Assembly: GCF_022419205.1 (NCBI RefSeq)
Contig: NZ_JAJOZU010000001.1
Span: forward strand, 372,001 to 436,000
Direction of reading: 5' to 3'
Length of the DNA: 64,000 nucleotides
Origin: Thermomonas alba
GTDB lineage: Bacteria; Pseudomonadota; Gammaproteobacteria; Xanthomonadales; Xanthomonadaceae
Part shown: positions 48,358-55,804 of the stretch, in pieces
Position numbering within the stretch: position 1 is the first letter of the stretch
Layout: each line of letters begins with the position of its first letter
Position numbers and translations under genes: made by a program
The notes under the pieces: model-generated
What the model was told of the DNA's origin: nothing
Databases searched by the model: none
Seen by the model: only the letters and a program-made list of their open reading frames with translations

Positions 48358-51300
48358 ATGCTGAGCGTCGCCGCGGTGGTGGCCGCCGCGCTGCTGTGGT
48401 TGGGCCTGCTGTTCGGCACTGGTCTGTACGCGGAGCGCCACCCGGGGGTGTTCGCCCGCCACTGGCGGCACGTCTATGCGCTGTCGCTGGCGGTGCACTG
48501 CACCTCGTGGACCTTCTACGGCACGGTCACCCAGGCCGCCCGCTACGGCTGGCCGCTGCCGCCCACGTTCGTCGGCGCGATCCTGTTCTACGCGTTGGCG
48601 ATCGCCTTCATGGCGCGGCTGGCGCGGTTGGCGCGCGAGAGCAACGCCACCTCGCTGGCCGACCTGATCGCCACTCGGCTGGGCAAGGACGCGTGGCTGG
48701 CCGCGGTGGTGACCCTGGTCGCGGTACTCGGCCTGATCCCCTACATCGCCCTGCAGCTGCAGGCGATCACCATGAGCCTGGCCACGCTCACCTCCGGCAT
48801 CGCCAGTGCGGACGCCGGCGCGCCGCCGGCGTGGCGCGACGGTGCGCTGTACGTGGCGCTGGCGATGGCGGCGTTCGCGATCCTGTTCGGCACCCGCCGG
48901 GTCAGCGCCGCCGGGCACAACCGCGGGTTGGTGCTGGCGCTGGCGTTCGAATCGCTGTTCAAGCTGGTGGCGATGCTGGCGCTGGGCGGGTTCGTCTGGT
49001 TCGGCCTGCGCGGCCTGCCGGAGCTTCCGCCGCCGGCGCCGCAGGCGGCGGCCGGGGGGTTCATGCCGCTGGTGATCCTGGGCGCGCTGGCGATGTTCGT
49101 GATGCCGCACCAGTTCCACGTCGCGGTGGTGGAATGCCGCGACGAGGCCGACGTGCGCACCGCGCGCTGGCAGTTCCCGCTATACCTGCTGTTGATCGCG
49201 CTGCCCACCCTGGCGCTGGCGCGCGCGGGCGCGGCGCTGCTGGGCGATAGCGTGCCCACCGACATGTATGCGCTGGCATTGCCGCTGGCGCAGGGGCATG
49301 CCGGGCTCGCCCTGCTGGTGTTCCTGGGCGGGCTCAGCGCGGCCACCGGCATGGTGATCGTGAGCACGCTGACGCTGAGCCTGATGATCGGCAACCACTG
49401 GTTCGCCCCGGGCCTGCTGCGCGGGGCCTGGGCACGCGCGCAGGGCGGCGACCGCAGTGGCGACCTGCTGCGGCTGCGGCGAATCGGGATCCTGCTGCTG
49501 ATGCTGCTGGGCTGGGGCTACGGCCGCTTGCTCAGCGGCAACGAGGCGCTGGCCGACGTCGGCGCGGTGTCGTTCTCGGCGCTGGCCACCCTGGCCCCGG
49601 CGCTGGTGTTCGCGGTCTGGCGTCCGCAGACGCCGGCGATCGCCGCCAGCATCGGGATCCTGGCCGGATTCGCGGTCTGGGCCTGGGTGATGCTGGTGCC
49701 GATGCTCGCCGGTGCGCTGGGCAGTACGCCGCACTGGCTCCGCGAGGGGCCGCTGGGCCTGGCATGGCTGGCGCCGGAGACGATGTTCGGCCTGACCGGC
49801 TGGAGCCGGCTGGGCCGCGCGGTCGGCGCCAGCCTGTTCGTCGGCACCGTCGCCACCTGGCTGGTGGCCGTCCTGCGCGGCGCGCCGCGCCAGCGCGCCG
49901 CGCGCGGGGCGGACCTGGCGACCTTGCGCAGCGCGGGGCTGCGCTTTCTTCCGGCGGAGCGGGTGAACATGCTGCTGCGCGACGCGCCGCCCAGTGGGCC
50001 GGTCCCGGCGCGGCTGGAGTCGCGGCTTGAACACGAGCTGGCGGCGGTGCTTGGCAGCGCTTCGGCGCGCCTGCTGTTGGATGCCGCGCGCCGCGCCGCG
50101 CCAGGCGCCGACCTCGATACGGTGGCCGCGATCGTGGGCGAGGCCTCGCAGGATTTGCGCTTCAACCAGCGGGTGCTGGAGGCGGCGCTGGAGAACATGA
50201 GCCAGGGCATCAGCGTGGTCGATGCCCAGCTGCGGCTGGTGGCCTGGAACCGGCGCTACGAGGAGCTGTTCGGCTTTCCGCGTGGGATGCTGCGGGTGGG
50301 GATGCCGATCGCGCAGGCCGCGCGCTGGGCGCTTCGGCATATCTCCAGAATCGCTCCGGAGCATTTGGATGTCGCGCTGGAACGGCGGCTGGCGCACATG
50401 CGCGCCGGAACCCCGCATCTGTCGGAGCGGGTGTTCCCGGACGGCAGCATCGTCGAGATTCGCGGAAACCCCATGCCGGGCGGCGGTTTCGTCGCTACCT
50501 TCACCGATGTCACCGCGTTCCGCCGGGCGCAGGCCGAGCTGATGCGGGTGAACGAGACCCTGGAGCAGCGCGTATCGGAGCGCACCGCGCTGCTGGAGGC
50601 GGCCAAGCGTGAGGCCGAGCAGGCCAACGATGCCAAGAGCAGGTTCCTGGCCGCGATCGGGCACGACCTGCTGCAGCCGCTGCATGCCGCGCACCTGTTC
50701 GCGGATGCGTTGCAGCAGCGCGGCGACGGCGAGCAGCGCGAGCTGGCCCGGCAGATCGCATCAGCGCTGGATTCCACCGCCGACCTGCTGACCACCCTGC
50801 TGGACATGTCGCGGCTGGAGGCCGGTGGCCTGGTGCCAGAGCCGCGCGCCCTGCCACTGGCGGATGTGCTGGAACCACTGGTCGAACAGTTCCGCGCACT
50901 GGCCGCCGAGCGCGGGTTGCAGCTGCGCTACGTGCCCACCCGGTCCTGGGTGCACAGCGACCCGCAGCTGCTGCGGCGGGTGCTGCAGAACTTCCTGGCC
51001 AATGCGGTGCGCTACACCGCGCGCGGAAAAATCCTGCTGGGCGTGCGTCGCCGCGCTGGCCAGCTATGCATCGAGGTGCACGACACCGGCCCGGGCATCC
51101 CCGATGCCCAGCGCGAGGCGATCTTCGAGGAGTTCCGCCGTGGCGAGGGCGCGTCGGGGCAGGGGCTCGGGCTGGGGCTGGCGATCGCGCGGCGCATCGC
51201 CGGCCTGCTGGGCAGCGGGATTTCCCTGCGCTCGTCGCCCGGCCGCGGCAGCTGCTTCGGCCTGTGCCTGGGGCCGGCCGAAGCGCCGCCGCAGCGGCCG

Positions 51301-51711
51301 CCGGGGCGGGCCGCCACCCGCGGTCTGCCCGGCCTGCGGGTGCTGCTGGTGGACAACGAGGCGCCGGCGCGCGAAGCCCTGTGCCGGATCTTGGAAGGTT
51401 GGGGCTGCCGGGTGCAGGCGGCCGCCGATGGCGAGGTCGCCGCGCGCCTGCTGGCCGAGTCCGCCTGCGATCTGTGGCTGCTGGACTACCATCTGGATGG
51501 CGGCGATGACGGCGTCCGCCTGCATGCGCGCCTGGCCACCCGTTTCGGAGCCGTGCCCTGCCTGATCCTCAGCGCCGACCAGACCGGCGCGGTGCGCAGC
51601 GCGGTGCAGGAGGCCGGGCTGCCGCTGCTGGCCAAGCCGCTGCGCCCGCTGGCGCTCAAATCGATGCTCGACCGCCTGCTGGCCGCGCATCCGTCGCGCA
51701 TCCCGGGTTAG
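48358..51711 (+). CDS. CrbS-like hybrid sensor kinase with sodium/solute-symporter module (1117 aa)
   Basis: A membrane hybrid histidine kinase. The N-terminal half (about 1-470) has 12-13 membrane spans of the SSF (SLC5) family. A PAS domain (about 610-720) and a coiled coil (LMRVNETLEQRVSERTALLEA) follow. HisKA carries phospho-acceptor H769 (FLAAIGHDLLQPL); the ATPase has LQNFLANAVRYT, DTGPGIP and GQGLGLGLAIA. A C-terminal receiver carries D1043 (LWLLDYHL). This architecture is that of CrbS/NahK/ErcS-type kinases, which control acetate and alcohol metabolism. A NarL-type response regulator gene lies 1.9 kb downstream. No strong Shine-Dalgarno is seen before ATG 48358, but the protein begins at the first membrane span. 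Confidence 0.9.
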   Translation: MLSVAAVVAAALLWLGLLFGTGLYAERHPGVFARHWRHVYALSLAVHCTSWTFYGTVTQAARYGWPLPPTFVGAILFYALAIAFMARLARLARESNATSLADLIATRLGKDAWLAAVVTLVAVLGLIPYIALQLQAITMSLATLTSGIASADAGAPPAWRDGALYVALAMAAFAILFGTRRVSAAGHNRGLVLALAFESLFKLVAMLALGGFVWFGLRGLPELPPPAPQAAAGGFMPLVILGALAMFVMPHQFHVAVVECRDEADVRTARWQFPLYLLLIALPTLALARAGAALLGDSVPTDMYALALPLAQGHAGLALLVFLGGLSAATGMVIVSTLTLSLMIGNHWFAPGLLRGAWARAQGGDRSGDLLRLRRIGILLLMLLGWGYGRLLSGNEALADVGAVSFSALATLAPALVFAVWRPQTPAIAASIGILAGFAVWAWVMLVPMLAGALGSTPHWLREGPLGLAWLAPETMFGLTGWSRLGRAVGASLFVGTVATWLVAVLRGAPRQRAARGADLATLRSAGLRFLPAERVNMLLRDAPPSGPVPARLESRLEHELAAVLGSASARLLLDAARRAAPGADLDTVAAIVGEASQDLRFNQRVLEAALENMSQGISVVDAQLRLVAWNRRYEELFGFPRGMLRVGMPIAQAARWALRHISRIAPEHLDVALERRLAHMRAGTPHLSERVFPDGSIVEIRGNPMPGGGFVATFTDVTAFRRAQAELMRVNETLEQRVSERTALLEAAKREAEQANDAKSRFLAAIGHDLLQPLHAAHLFADALQQRGDGEQRELARQIASALDSTADLLTTLLDMSRLEAGGLVPEPRALPLADVLEPLVEQFRALAAERGLQLRYVPTRSWVHSDPQLLRRVLQNFLANAVRYTARGKILLGVRRRAGQLCIEVHDTGPGIPDAQREAIFEEFRRGEGASGQGLGLGLAIARRIAGLLGSGISLRSSPGRGSCFGLCLGPAEAPPQRPPGRAATRGLPGLRVLLVDNEAPAREALCRILEGWGCRVQAAADGEVAARLLAESACDLWLLDYHLDGGDDGVRLHARLATRFGAVPCLILSADQTGAVRSAVQEAGLPLLAKPLRPLALKSMLDRLLAAHPSRIPG

Positions 51712-51748
51712 TCGCAAGGCCGCCGCGGCGCGCGGCTACACTGTGCGC

Positions 51749-52237
51749 ATGCCCTATACCCCGATCGCCGCCACCCTCGGCTATGTGCTCTCGCCAGACC
51801 GGCGACGCGTATTGATGATCCACCGCAATGCCCGCCCGGATGATCCGCATTGGGGCAAGTACAACGGCCTCGGCGGCAAGCTGGAGCGGGACGAGGACGT
51901 GCTGGCCGGCCTGCGCCGCGAGCTGCGCGAGGAGGCCGGGATCGAGTGCACCGGCGTGCGCCTGCGCGGCACCATCAGCTGGCCCGGCTTTGGCAAGCAG
52001 GGCGAGGACTGGCTGGGCTTCGTGTTCGTGGTCGAGGCCTTCACCGGCACCCCGCTGCAGCGCAACCCGGAAGGCACCCTGGAATGGGTGGAGCGCGAGC
52101 ACCTGCTCGACCTGCCGCTGTGGGAGGGCGACCGCCACTTCCTGCCGCTGGTGTTCGACGACGATCCGCGCCCGTTCCACGGGGTGATGCCCTACCGCGA
52201 CGGACGCATGCAGTCCTGGGCTTATTCGCGCCTGTGA
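51749..52237 (+). CDS. Nudix hydrolase, MutT-like (162 aa)
   Basis: A nucleoside-diphosphate-X hydrolase. The complete Nudix box (Gx5Ex7REUxEExGU) starts GGKLERDEDVLAGLRRELR and ends EEAGI. The start AATLGYVLSPDRRRVLMIHRN and WGKYNGLGGKLE suggest the 8-oxo-dGTPase/MutT subgroup; a C-terminal FDDDPRPFHGVMPYRDGR completes it. I chose ATG 51749, with an in-frame GTG at 51743 as the alternative. It lies 37 bp after the sensor-kinase gene. Confidence 0.9.
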   Translation: MPYTPIAATLGYVLSPDRRRVLMIHRNARPDDPHWGKYNGLGGKLERDEDVLAGLRRELREEAGIECTGVRLRGTISWPGFGKQGEDWLGFVFVVEAFTGTPLQRNPEGTLEWVEREHLLDLPLWEGDRHFLPLVFDDDPRPFHGVMPYRDGRMQSWAYSRL

Positions 52238-52318
52238 TCCTGTGCTGTTCCACTGGAGTTCGCACCGAGGCGACACACTTCGGCGCACAATGGAACTTCC
52301 CTCCACCAGGAGCCTGCC

Positions 52319-53371
52319 ATGAGCATGACCGTCAAAGCCCGCGGCGCGCACGCCGCCGATCAACCCGTCGTTGCCCTCGAGATCCAGCGCCGCGCGCCGG
52401 GACCGCGCGACGTGCAGATCGAGATCGCCTATTGCGGCATCTGCCATTCCGATCTGCACACCATCCGTTCCGAATGGCCGGGCACGCTGTACCCCTGCGT
52501 TCCCGGTCACGAGATCGTGGGCCACGTCAGCGCGGTCGGCGCGGCCGTCACCCGCTTCAAGCCGGGCGACATCGTGGGCGTGGGCTGCATGGTCGGCAGC
52601 TGCCAGCACTGCGCGGCCTGCGACGAGGGGCTGGAGCAGTATTGCGAGAACGGCATGGTCGGCACCTACAACGGCCCGACCACGGATGCCCCCGGCCATA
52701 CCCTCGGCGGCTATTCGCAGCGGATCGTGGTGGACGAGAAGTTCGTCCTGCACGTGCGCCATCCGCAGGACCAGCTGGCGGCGGTGGCGCCGCTGCTGTG
52801 CGCCGGCATCACCACCTATTCGCCGCTGCGCCACTGGAAGGCTGGTCCGGGCAAGAAGATCGGGATCGTCGGCATCGGTGGGCTGGGCCACATGGGCATC
52901 AAGCTCGCGCACGCGATGGGCGCGCACGTGGTGGCATTCACCACCAGCGAATCCAAGCGTCAGCAGGCGCATGCCCTAGGCGCTGACGAAGTGGTGAACT
53001 CGCGCGATGAGGCGCAGATGGCCGCGCACCGCGGCAGCTTCGATTTCATCCTGGACACGGTGGCCGCGCCGCACGTGCTGGATGCGTTCACCGCGCTGCT
53101 CAAGCGCGACGGCACGCTGTGCCTGGTCGGCGCGCCGGCCACGCCGCATCCGAGTCCAGCCGTATCGAGCCTGATCTTTGGCCGCAAGTCGATCGCCGGC
53201 TCGCTGATCGGCGGGATCAAGGAGACCCAGGAAATGCTGGATTTCTGCGCCAAGCACGGGATCGTGGCGGATATCGAGATGGTGCATGCGGACCAGATCG
53301 AGGTCGCCTACGAGCGCATGCTCAAGAGCGACGTCAAGTATCGCTTCGTGATCGACATCGCCACCCTGTGA
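52319..53371 (+). CDS. zinc-dependent alcohol dehydrogenase, YahK/Ahr (cinnamyl alcohol) type (350 aa)
   Basis: An NADP(H)-dependent medium-chain alcohol/aldehyde reductase. The catalytic zinc ligands lie in YCGICHSDLH and VPGHEIVG, the structural zinc cysteines in GSCQHCAACDEGLEQYC, and the cofactor Rossmann turn is GIGGLGHMG. The sequence belongs to the cinnamyl-alcohol-dehydrogenase-like branch that includes E. coli YahK and Ahr, broad aldehyde reductases. ATG 52319 follows AGGAG by 8 nt; an alternative ATG lies six bases later. Positioned between a CrbS-like kinase and a CrbR-like regulator, it might be a target of that system, which is an inference. Confidence 0.92.
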   Translation: MSMTVKARGAHAADQPVVALEIQRRAPGPRDVQIEIAYCGICHSDLHTIRSEWPGTLYPCVPGHEIVGHVSAVGAAVTRFKPGDIVGVGCMVGSCQHCAACDEGLEQYCENGMVGTYNGPTTDAPGHTLGGYSQRIVVDEKFVLHVRHPQDQLAAVAPLLCAGITTYSPLRHWKAGPGKKIGIVGIGGLGHMGIKLAHAMGAHVVAFTTSESKRQQAHALGADEVVNSRDEAQMAAHRGSFDFILDTVAAPHVLDAFTALLKRDGTLCLVGAPATPHPSPAVSSLIFGRKSIAGSLIGGIKETQEMLDFCAKHGIVADIEMVHADQIEVAYERMLKSDVKYRFVIDIATL

Positions 53372-53391
53372 GCAGGCGTAATGTGCGCGCC

Positions 53392-53632
53392 GGTTCTCCA
53401 CAGCCGCTGTGGATGAAATCCGGATAAGCATGTGGATAATGGCCTGCGCGCTTTGTGTGGCGCGGCTGTCAAGAGGCGTGGCGAAAAAATCGCCACGTCT
53501 TTTTTGTGGCGATCCGCCGCGGAATCCGGGTTCTCCACAGCGGCTGTGGATGAAAATCGTATAACGATGTGGACAACCGCGTGCGCGCCTTGCGTGGCGC
53601 GGCTGTCAAGAGTGTTGGCGAAATATTCGCCA
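53392..53632. repeat. diverged tandem repeat with six DnaA-box-like sites
   Basis: Two units of about 100 bp (53392-53498 and 53529-53632, offset 137 bp) align over most of their length. Each starts TTCTCCACAGC and contains a 17-nt palindrome TCCACAGC-N-GCTGTGGA (53397-53413; 53534-53550), then TGTGGATGA, a second TGTGGA box, a TGGCGCGGCTGTCAAGAG block, and an A/T-loop hairpin. DnaA-like 9-mers: 53394-53402 and 53531-53539 (TTCTCCACA), 53408-53416 and 53545-53553 (TGTGGATGA), 53431-53439 (TGTGGATAA, exact consensus) and 53568-53576 (TGTGGACAA). It occupies the 274-bp gap between two convergent genes. Confidence 0.75.
53477..53505 (+). terminator. Rho-independent terminator after the alcohol dehydrogenase
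   Basis: An 8-bp perfect stem (CGTGGCGA 53477-53484 with TCGCCACG 53490-53497), an AAAAA loop, then TCTTTTTT. It lies inside the first repeat unit. The second unit's hairpin (53616-53632) has a shorter stem and no T-run. Confidence 0.85.
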
Positions 53633-53645
53633 GTCGCGCGCTGGG

Positions 53646-54311
53646 TCAGACCTCGACCTGGCGGGCCGGGTCGCTCAGTTCCAGCGAGCGCAGCACCACC
53701 CCGGCCTGGGTGCGGTTGCGCACGCCCAGGCGTTCGAAGATCGCAGTCAGGTGGGCCTTCACCGTGCGCTCCTGCACGCCGAGGCGGTCCGCGATCTGCT
53801 TGTTGAGCAGGCCTTCGGCGACCAGCGTGAGCACTCGGAACTGCTGCGGCGACAGGCTGGCCAGCCGCGCGGCGAGGTCGGCATCGCCCGGCGCGCTCTG
53901 CGCGCGCGCCACGCTGGCGCGCAGCGCCGGCGGCAGCCAGGTCTCGCTGGCCAGCACGGCGGTGATCGCCGCGCGCAGTTCATCCAGCCCGGTGCTCTTG
54001 GGCAGATAGCCGGCCGCGCCGTGGTCCAGCGCGCGCCGTACCACTCGCGGATCGTCGTTGGCCGACACCACCACCACCGCCACGCCCGGGAACTGCGCGC
54101 GGATCGCGGCCAGCCCGGCCAGCCCGTGGTTGCCAGGCATGTGCAGGTCCAGCAGCACCAGATCGACCTGCGGCTGCGCCTCCAGCAGCGCGAGCGTCGC
54201 CTCCAGGGTGCCGGCTTCGAACAGCTCCACCACACCCAGCGCCTCGCGCGCCGCCTGCTTGAGCGCAGCGCGGAACAGCGGGTGGTCGTCGGCGATCAGT
54301 AGCGAGGGCAT
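53646..54311 (-). CDS. NarL/LuxR-type response regulator, CrbR-like (221 aa)
   Basis: A DNA-binding response regulator. The receiver domain (1-118) has D8-D9 (IADDH), the phospho-acceptor in LVLLDLHMPG, and the LPKSTGLDEL switch lysine. The LuxR-type helix-turn-helix (about 152-212) reads LSPQQFRVLTLVAEGLLNKQIA and GVQERTVKAHLTAIFERLGVRNR. It lies on the opposite strand near a CrbS-like SSF sensor kinase; in Vibrio and Pseudomonas such regulators act with that kinase on acetyl-CoA synthetase and alcohol genes. ATG 54311 has no obvious Shine-Dalgarno, but it opens the conserved PSLLIADDHP. The promoter lies in the 54312-54480 stretch, which also holds a 7-bp hairpin (54380-54396). Confidence 0.88.
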   Translation of the reverse strand: MPSLLIADDHPLFRAALKQAAREALGVVELFEAGTLEATLALLEAQPQVDLVLLDLHMPGNHGLAGLAAIRAQFPGVAVVVVSANDDPRVVRRALDHGAAGYLPKSTGLDELRAAITAVLASETWLPPALRASVARAQSAPGDADLAARLASLSPQQFRVLTLVAEGLLNKQIADRLGVQERTVKAHLTAIFERLGVRNRTQAGVVLRSLELSDPARQVEV

Positions 54312-54480
54312 GGGGGTGTCATGTTTGCTTGCGCTGGTCCAGATCCTCGGCGTCACCGAACGTCGCTTGCATGAGTCGTCATCGCCAAAGGCGATGTCTC
54401 ATTGTCACCGATGGCGTGCAAATAGTTCAGAGTTTCCCTGAATCCGGTGAACTTCGCGTGCGCGTCGAATGAGTCGTGGC

Positions 54481-54708
54481 TCAGCCGGTGTCTGCAAGCT
54501 GGTAGCGCCCTTGCCCGAATGCTGCATGTTTGCCCACGTGCAGCCATTGTCCGGCGTGCAGGAGTGGCAGAAACGGTGTGAGCGGGCCGCGCATGTGGAA
54601 GCGGCCGAGCACGCCGCCCATGGGGTGGGTTTTGCCTTGCCGGCTGGACCAGCGTTCACCGTCGCTCCATTCCAGCCTCGAATGCGGCATGGTCAACGGA
54701 CAGGCAAT
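54481..54708 (-). pseudogene. cas6: remnant of a Cas6 CRISPR endoribonuclease (75 codons)
   Basis: A minus-strand frame bounded by TAG (54711-54709) and TGA (54483-54481) reads as the C-terminal end of Cas6. It contains RLEWSDGERWSSRQ, then MGGVLGRFHMRG, then LTPFLPLLHAGQWLHVGK and FGQGRYQLAD. This matches the Cas6 C-terminal RAMP domain, where a basic RYSxRQ segment, an MGG..G strand, a PFLPLL..G.xLHVGK strand and the glycine-rich FGxGRY loop occur in this order. The N-terminal two thirds of the protein are absent; the region upstream is taken by an opposite-strand gene. No start codon with a Shine-Dalgarno was found. A 12-nt direct repeat (54670-54681 and 54718-54729) flanks the broken end. 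Confidence 0.72.
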
Positions 54709-54762
54709 CTATCAGCCTTCCAGCCTCGACATGGAGGCGGTCGCGCCAGCGGCTGCGACGGC

Positions 54763-55272
54763 ATGAGCATCAAGCAGGCGGCGCTCATGTTCGTGGTGCC
54801 GATGCTGACGGCGATGCTGAGCGTGCTGATGGTGCGGGTGCAGTATGAGCAGCGCGTGATGCGCGTCATCATCGCGCCCGCCATCATCCTCCATGAGCTT
54901 GGGCACATGCTGTTCGGGATGTTGACCGGTGCGGACGTGGTGCGCTACCAGCTGTTGCCGAGCCGGACGTCGGCCGGATTCGTGACGATCCGGGCAGAGG
55001 GCGAGATTTCTTCCCTCATCAGCCCGATGTTCATGCTCCTTGGCCCGGCCCTGTTGGGCTGGGGTGGCGGCGCTGCGCTCATGGCCTATGTCTGGACGCA
55101 CCACGTTCCGGCCTGGGCGACGGCCGCCAGCGTGATCGGGCTGCCGTACCTGTTCAATGCCGGCGTTCTATCCGGCTTCGACACGAAGGCATTGGGAGGG
55201 TTCGGCAAGTTGGTGCTGCTGAACCTGGAAGTGATGGTGCTGTGGCTGTTCGTTCACACGGTGGGCTTGTGA
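54763..55272 (+). CDS. putative membrane zinc metallopeptidase with HELGH motif (169 aa)
   Basis: A small, very hydrophobic protein with about five membrane segments (near 5-24, 34-56, 84-110, 117-138, 150-168). The second holds HELGH at residues 44-48 (IILHELGHMLFGMLTGADVV), the HExxH zinc motif of membrane-embedded M50/DUF3267-type peptidases. LISPMFMLLGPALLG and FNAGVLSGFD (D140, a possible third zinc ligand) follow. It could be an intramembrane protease, but activity is inferred from this motif. The start ATG 54763 opens MSIKQAALMF; the frame is open 98 codons upstream, but that stretch lies over the Cas6 relic and looks non-coding. Its stop overlaps the next gene by one base, so both form a unit leading to the CARF gene. 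Confidence 0.72.
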   Translation: MSIKQAALMFVVPMLTAMLSVLMVRVQYEQRVMRVIIAPAIILHELGHMLFGMLTGADVVRYQLLPSRTSAGFVTIRAEGEISSLISPMFMLLGPALLGWGGGAALMAYVWTHHVPAWATAASVIGLPYLFNAGVLSGFDTKALGGFGKLVLLNLEVMVLWLFVHTVGL

Positions 55273-55718
55273 TGCAAGAGCAGCGGACCAGCAACATCGT
55301 GTTTCTGCCTAATGCCGACCGCCGCTGCGAATGCGGCCTCAAGCGGGCGGTGGCGGATGCCTGCCAGCGGCGCAACCCCAAGTTTGCCGCGATTCCCGTG
55401 ATCGAGTGCGACGACTGCGGCCACCTGGTCGAGCTGCCGAGCGTGATCGAGCAGGGAGGCAGATGGATTGGGTATGAGGATGCTGCTGATGACAGCGATG
55501 GGGTTGCGGAATCGCTGGATGGAAATCGAGTGCGCAGCGTGTCCGGGCATCAGGCAGAGCAGGAGAGCCCGCCGCTTCTGGTGACGACCCCGTTCCATGT
55601 CATCGCGTGGCGTATCCGGCAAATCGTGCTTCCGCCATTGCTGGCCATCGTCATCGCGCTGATTCTGCTGTCCGTGACTGGCCCTGCCGCAGCCTCTGGT
55701 CCGTTGGGGGGCGCCTGA
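55272..55718 (+). CDS. cysteine-rich single-span membrane protein (148 aa)
   Basis: I do not recognise a family. The N-terminal 50 residues hold five cysteines (C19, C21, C31, C46, C49; RRCECGLK and IECDDCGH), consistent with a zinc-ribbon-like fold. An acidic, flexible middle follows (about 65-100), then one membrane span (about 118-136, VLPPLLAIVIALILL) and a small-residue tail. ATG 55272 shares one base with the stop of the HELGH-protease gene (TGATG), so translation is coupled. Base composition is lower in GC than the neighbourhood (34 of 60 in 55261-55320). It could be a substrate or regulator of the protease, cut near its membrane span; this is inference. Confidence 0.6.
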   Translation: MQEQRTSNIVFLPNADRRCECGLKRAVADACQRRNPKFAAIPVIECDDCGHLVELPSVIEQGGRWIGYEDAADDSDGVAESLDGNRVRSVSGHQAEQESPPLLVTTPFHVIAWRIRQIVLPPLLAIVIALILLSVTGPAAASGPLGGA

Positions 55719-55804
55719 GCTTCCGGCTTTCGCCCGCAAGCTTGCGGATGTTGCAACCGGCCTGCAGCACGTCATCATTTCGCACGTTCTCTTGGGAGTG
55801 ATCG

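Noticed and set aside
44740-49119. A 1459-codon minus-strand open frame across the TonB receptor and the sensor kinase.
   Set aside because: It is antisense to two well-supported genes, has low-complexity composition, and starts and ends inside other genes.
53392-53632. Chromosomal replication origin, because of the DnaA boxes.
   Set aside because: No dnaA, dnaN, recF, gyrB, rpmH or rnpA is near and there is no long AT-rich unwinding region. An accessory DnaA site is the more careful reading.
54312-54480. A CRISPR array next to the Cas6 relic; ATGAGTCGT occurs twice (54371 and 54469) and a 7-bp hairpin at 54380-54396 looks repeat-like.
   Set aside because: Only two 9-nt matches 98 bp apart are present, with no regular repeat-spacer pattern. 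The hairpin more likely belongs to the crbR leader.
54469-54762. A 98-codon N-terminal extension of the HELGH membrane protein.
   Set aside because: The extension lacks hydrophobic or conserved features and overlaps the Cas6 relic on the other strand. ATG 54763 gives a sensible membrane-protein start.
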